Source: JBEVJK01 sp963791325 (GTDB lineage Bacteria > Pseudomonadota > Alphaproteobacteria > Rhizobiales > Rhizobiaceae). Taken from it: a stretch of 64,000 bases of DNA. Positions 61,098 to 64,000 of the stretch are shown one piece after another (position 1 is the first letter of the stretch; each line of letters begins with the position of its first letter). The translations under genes were made by a program, and so were the position numbers. The notes under the pieces were generated by a model, which saw only the letters and a list, made by a program, of their open reading frames with translations, was not told the DNA's origin and did not search any database. The DNA is taken from the NCBI GenBank assembly GCA_963791325.1, contig CAWBRU010000002.1, positions 310,001 to 374,000 on the forward strand, written 5' to 3'.

Positions 61098-62255
61098 TTA
61101 CCAGTGCGCGCCGGCCGCTGCCGCGTTCGCGCTCAGGCCCGGCGCCGTCGCCGGGATATCCCAGACTTGGCCGGGCGTGAGTGCGCGGAACCGGTCGTCG
61201 GGCACGTGTCGCGCCGCAAGGGCCGCCGCGAGCCGCTCCCGCGGTTCCGCGATCGGCTCGTTGGTCAGGTGAAACGTCCCCCAATGGCAGCCGGCAGCAT
61301 ACCAGGCGCCAGACAACAACATACCGTCGGCCGCCTCTTCCGGATTCTGGTGGTGCGGCTGCATGAACCAGCGCGGGGCGTAGGCCCCGATCGGCAAGAT
61401 CGCCAGGCGCAAGCCGCCATGCTTTGCATGCAGCCGCCGGTAGAGCCCTTCCGCGAAGCCGGTGTCGCCGGCGAAATAGACCTTGCTGTTCTCGGCCTCG
61501 ACGACGAAGCCCGCCCACAGCGCCATGCGCTGGTCGCGCATGCCGCGCGCCGACCAATGCTGGGCCTGTTCCACGTGCAACAGTGCGCCGCTTGCCGGGA
61601 GCGGGACGGCCGCATCCCAGTCATGCGCCGCGACCCGCATGCCGGGCACGGCTCGCCGGATCAGCGTGTCGTTGCCGAGCGGGGTCAGCACCAGCGGGTC
61701 GCAGCGCTCGCGCAACGCCGCGAGCGTCGGCAGGTCGAGATGATCGTAATGATTGTGGCTGACCAGCACCACGTCGATGGGCGGCAGGGACGACCACGCA
61801 ATGCCGGGGGCGTTGACCCGCTTCGGCCCGAGCCGGGAGAACGGCGATACGCGTTCCGACCACACCGGATCGGTCAGGATGTTGAGGCCGCCGAGCTGCA
61901 CGAGCAGCGTCGCATGGCCGACCATGGTGACCCTGAGCTGGCCGGCGCCAAGCCGCGCCGCCGGCACGGCCGGCGGATGCGGGCTCGGCCACCGGCGCGG
62001 CCAGGCCGCGCGTCCGCCGCCGAGCTGCCAGCGCAGCAGGTCGATGAAGCGCCGGGGCACGGCACCGCTGGAATTGAAGAAGCGCTCGCCGTCGAAATGA
62101 TCGCTCTTCGGTCCCTCGTAGTAACGATTCCGTTGCGCGTGCGTCCCTGCCACCTCGAACTCCGCAGATTGGCCCAGCTGCCGATTGCCGCCCCGCCGAG
62201 CCCAGCGCAGGCGAGTCAACGCTGCCTGCGGCGCTTCGTTGCGCAATTGCAACAT
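61098..62255 (-). CDS. Metallo-beta-lactamase-fold hydrolase (NAPE-PLD/UlaG-like)
   Basis: 385 residues. Zinc site SHNHYDHLDLPTL (HxHxDH), GHATLLVQLGGLNILTDP upstream and YFAGDTGFAEGLYRRL plus GAYAPRWFMQPHHQNPEEA downstream are typical of the NAPE-PLD-like branch. Cytosolic or membrane-associated; the substrate, possibly a phospholipid or phosphodiester, is unknown. It lies 53 bp upstream of dapF on the same strand and divergent from the lipoprotein gene. Confidence 0.85.
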   Translation of the reverse strand: MLQLRNEAPQAALTRLRWARRGGNRQLGQSAEFEVAGTHAQRNRYYEGPKSDHFDGERFFNSSGAVPRRFIDLLRWQLGGGRAAWPRRWPSPHPPAVPAARLGAGQLRVTMVGHATLLVQLGGLNILTDPVWSERVSPFSRLGPKRVNAPGIAWSSLPPIDVVLVSHNHYDHLDLPTLAALRERCDPLVLTPLGNDTLIRRAVPGMRVAAHDWDAAVPLPASGALLHVEQAQHWSARGMRDQRMALWAGFVVEAENSKVYFAGDTGFAEGLYRRLHAKHGGLRLAILPIGAYAPRWFMQPHHQNPEEAADGMLLSGAWYAAGCHWGTFHLTNEPIAEPRERLAAALAARHVPDDRFRALTPGQVWDIPATAPGLSANAAAAGAHW

Positions 62256-62372
62256 GGCCAGGCGCGAAATGCTATTTTAACCATACCCGGTTGATCTTTT
62301 ACGAACATCGCCACTCTATGCGTGGCGAACGCCCGGGCGGGGCTTGGCGCGGTGCGCAGGACGGAGGTGGAA

Positions 62373-62900
62373 ATGGATTTTTCCAGATTGAGCCTGACAA
62401 TGGCCGCGCTCTTGTCGCTCGGCCTTGCCGGCTGCCAAAGCGGGTCCAATTCGCTTCCGCCGCCCGCGCCGCTGCCGCCGGTTCCGGCCGGCAAGGTCAC
62501 CGGGACCAAATTGCCGCCTCCCACCTCGCCGACGCTGCAAGGCTCGCAATTCCCGGCAGCACCCTCGACCGAAACCGCCGCGGCCTCGCCGGCCACGGCC
62601 GAGCCGCCGGCCACCGCGCCTGATCTGACCGCCGGCAGCGTCGCCGGGGTCTGGACAGCCTCGGTCTCCGGCCAGAGCTGCAAAGTGGCGACCCCGCAGA
62701 CCAAATTCGGCGCCGGCTACAGGGCCGGGCCGCTGCGCTGCCCGGCGCCGATCGACGGCGTCAAATCGTGGAGCGTCGACGGCAAGCAGCTCACTTTGCA
62801 CGATGCCGACGGCAATGTGCTTGCCCGTCTCTACTCGTCGACCCCCGAAAAGTTCGACGGCCAGACCGAGAGTGGTGTGCCGATCTCGCTGAGCCGCTGA
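62373..62900 (+). CDS. Omp19/Inh-family outer-membrane lipoprotein
   Basis: 175 residues from ATG 62373 (GGAGGT upstream). Lipobox LGLAGC (Cys21), a Pro/Ala/Thr-rich linker (about 70 residues), then an AprI/Inh-type beta-barrel domain: GVWTASVSGQSCKVATPQTKFG, GPLRCPAPIDGVKSWSV, LTLHDADGNVLARLYSS, IS LSR end. Brucella Omp19, of this family, inhibits proteases. Upstream of zapE by 31 bp. Confidence 0.82.
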   Translation: MDFSRLSLTMAALLSLGLAGCQSGSNSLPPPAPLPPVPAGKVTGTKLPPPTSPTLQGSQFPAAPSTETAAASPATAEPPATAPDLTAGSVAGVWTASVSGQSCKVATPQTKFGAGYRAGPLRCPAPIDGVKSWSVDGKQLTLHDADGNVLARLYSSTPEKFDGQTESGVPISLSR

Positions 62901-62931
62901 GCCGCCGCCGCGGCCCGCGGGAGGCGCATGC

Positions 62932-64000
62932 ATGCACCTGCGCGACGGGCTCCAGGCGCATCCCTCGGTGGCCCAGCGGCTCGGCCAGCTGGTCGACGCC
63001 GGCGAGCTGACGGCCGATCCGGCACAGCTCCGGGTGGCGCAGGCGCTCGATCGGCTGATCGGCGAGCTTGCCGCCCGGCGGCTCGCCGCCAAGTCGAGCG
63101 CTCTCGGTTGGCTGTTCGGCAAAGCGCGCGACAATCTTCCTGTCCGCGGCCTCTACATCCATGGCGGGGTCGGCCGCGGCAAGACCATGCTGATGGACAT
63201 GTTCTTTGCGCTTGTGCCGGTGCGACGCAAGCGACGCGTTCACTTCAACGCGTTCATGTCGGAGGTCCACGACCGCATCCAGGCCCACCGCGATGCGGTC
63301 AAGGCCGGCCGCAGCGCTGAGGCCGACCCGATCCCGCCGGTGGCAAAGGCGATCGCGGATGCAGCTTGGGTGCTGTGCTTCGACGAGTTCTCTGTGACCG
63401 ATATCGCCGACGCGATGGTGCTGTCGCGGCTGTTCTCGGCCCTGTTTGCAGCCGGCGTGGTGCTCGTCGCAACCTCCAACGCGGCGCCTGACGAGCTCTA
63501 CAAGGACGGCTTGAACCGTCAACTCTTCCTGCCTTTCGTCGACCTGCTGAAGCGGCACACGCAGGTCCTCGCACTCGACGCGGCAAAGGACTACCGGCGC
63601 GACAAGCTCGACAACCTGCCGGTCTATCTGACCCCGCTCGGGCCGGAGACCGACCGACGCATGGATGGCATCTGGGAGGCGATCAGCCACGGCCAGCCTG
63701 CCCATCCCGTCGAACTGACGGTGATGGGCCGCACGCTAACGGCGGCGCGCGCCGCCGGTCGTGCGGCCCGTTTCAGCTTCGCCGAGCTTTGCGAGCAGCC
63801 GCTGGCCGCCCGTGATTATCTGGCGCTCGCCGCCCGCTTCGACACGCTCGTCGTGGATCAGGTGCCGGTGCTGCCGGAGGCCCGCCGCAACGAAGCCAAG
63901 CGCTTCATTCTTCTGATCGACACCCTCTACGACCGCCACATCCGGCTGGTGCTCAGCGCGGCCGCGCCGCCGGACGCTCTCTACCAGGGCAGGAAAGGCG
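62932..64000 (+). CDS. zapE: Cell-division ATPase ZapE (AFG1 family), cut by the window end
   Basis: 356 codons visible, no stop before the right edge. Walker A HGGVGRGKT (residues 78-85), Walker B VLCFDEFSVTDIADA, sensor TSNAAPDELYKDGLNRQLFLPF and the late RFILLIDTLYDRHIRLVLSA are AFG1/ZapE hallmarks. Stabilises the Z ring; mitochondrial AFG1 relates to respiratory-complex turnover. ATG 62932 has GGGAGG 7 bases upstream; a nearby ATG at 62928 is out of frame. The last codons of the family (about 30-40) lie outside the window. Confidence 0.95.
   Translation, partial: MHLRDGLQAHPSVAQRLGQLVDAGELTADPAQLRVAQALDRLIGELAARRLAAKSSALGWLFGKARDNLPVRGLYIHGGVGRGKTMLMDMFFALVPVRRKRRVHFNAFMSEVHDRIQAHRDAVKAGRSAEADPIPPVAKAIADAAWVLCFDEFSVTDIADAMVLSRLFSALFAAGVVLVATSNAAPDELYKDGLNRQLFLPFVDLLKRHTQVLALDAAKDYRRDKLDNLPVYLTPLGPETDRRMDGIWEAISHGQPAHPVELTVMGRTLTAARAAGRAARFSFAELCEQPLAARDYLALAARFDTLVVDQVPVLPEARRNEAKRFILLIDTLYDRHIRLVLSAAAPPDALYQGRKG

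Overview
The window is a GC-rich stretch of an alphaproteobacterial chromosome, most likely order Hyphomicrobiales (Rhizobiales). The evidence is gene content: an atpHAGDC operon with an Ala/Lys-rich N-terminal extension on the beta subunit, a 1593-residue NAD-glutamate dehydrogenase, an Usg-family protein, IalB and Omp19/Inh-type envelope proteins, DUF1127, an SdhAF4-type DUF1674 protein and the yciB-ftsY-mtaB-dapF order. No rRNA, tRNA, CRISPR array or intact transposon was seen. Genus cannot be set from the sequence alone.

Positions 1 to about 22,700 form an accessory, envelope-directed region. It holds two large related autotransporters (119..5938 and 6895..10509, both minus), a secreted NTF2-like protein between them, a UDP-sugar gene pair (11440..13451), a stand-alone secreted beta-propeller paralogous to the first autotransporter's passenger (13802..14926), an IalB-family protein, a TetR regulator, a PepSY / cytochrome b561 / response regulator / sensor kinase operon (17789..20753) and a decayed type I secretion ABC transporter. 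Seven intergenic spots here share related 9-base half-sites phased at 13 bp. They lie upstream of both autotransporters, the lone propeller and the PepSY-cytochrome-two-component operon, between ialB and tetR, near 10.9 kb, and at the left window edge. This looks like an undescribed local regulon, with the TetR protein or the response regulator as candidate controller.

From 22.7 kb rightward the window is mostly housekeeping. It contains F1 ATP synthase (22710..27859), priA with a one-base frameshift, a transaldolase, the leuS-lptE-acyltransferase cluster, yggS, usg and acetyl-CoA synthetase. A small structured transcription unit with a 23-codon ORF and a perfect anti-anti-SD leader follows at 39.6 kb. 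Next come a transglutaminase-like protein, sdhAF4, htpX-rsmB-heparinase-like-purH, a UMF1-type MFS protein, NAD-GDH, an AhpD-type protein, several small envelope proteins, a TraB/GumN protein, DUF1127, and dapF-mtaB-ftsY-yciB as one minus-strand unit. The window ends with a metallo-beta-lactamase-fold protein, an Omp19-like lipoprotein and the start of zapE.

Functionally, the left third appears to build and regulate surface and periplasmic beta-rich proteins, perhaps in response to an envelope or redox signal sensed through PepSY, cytochrome b and the kinase. The right two thirds serve energy, translation, replication restart, lipid A transport and cell division. Two genes are visibly broken (an ABC transporter with an amber stop and lost 3' end; priA with a +1 shift), and one (a UDP-glucuronate decarboxylase homologue) has His where the catalytic Tyr is expected.
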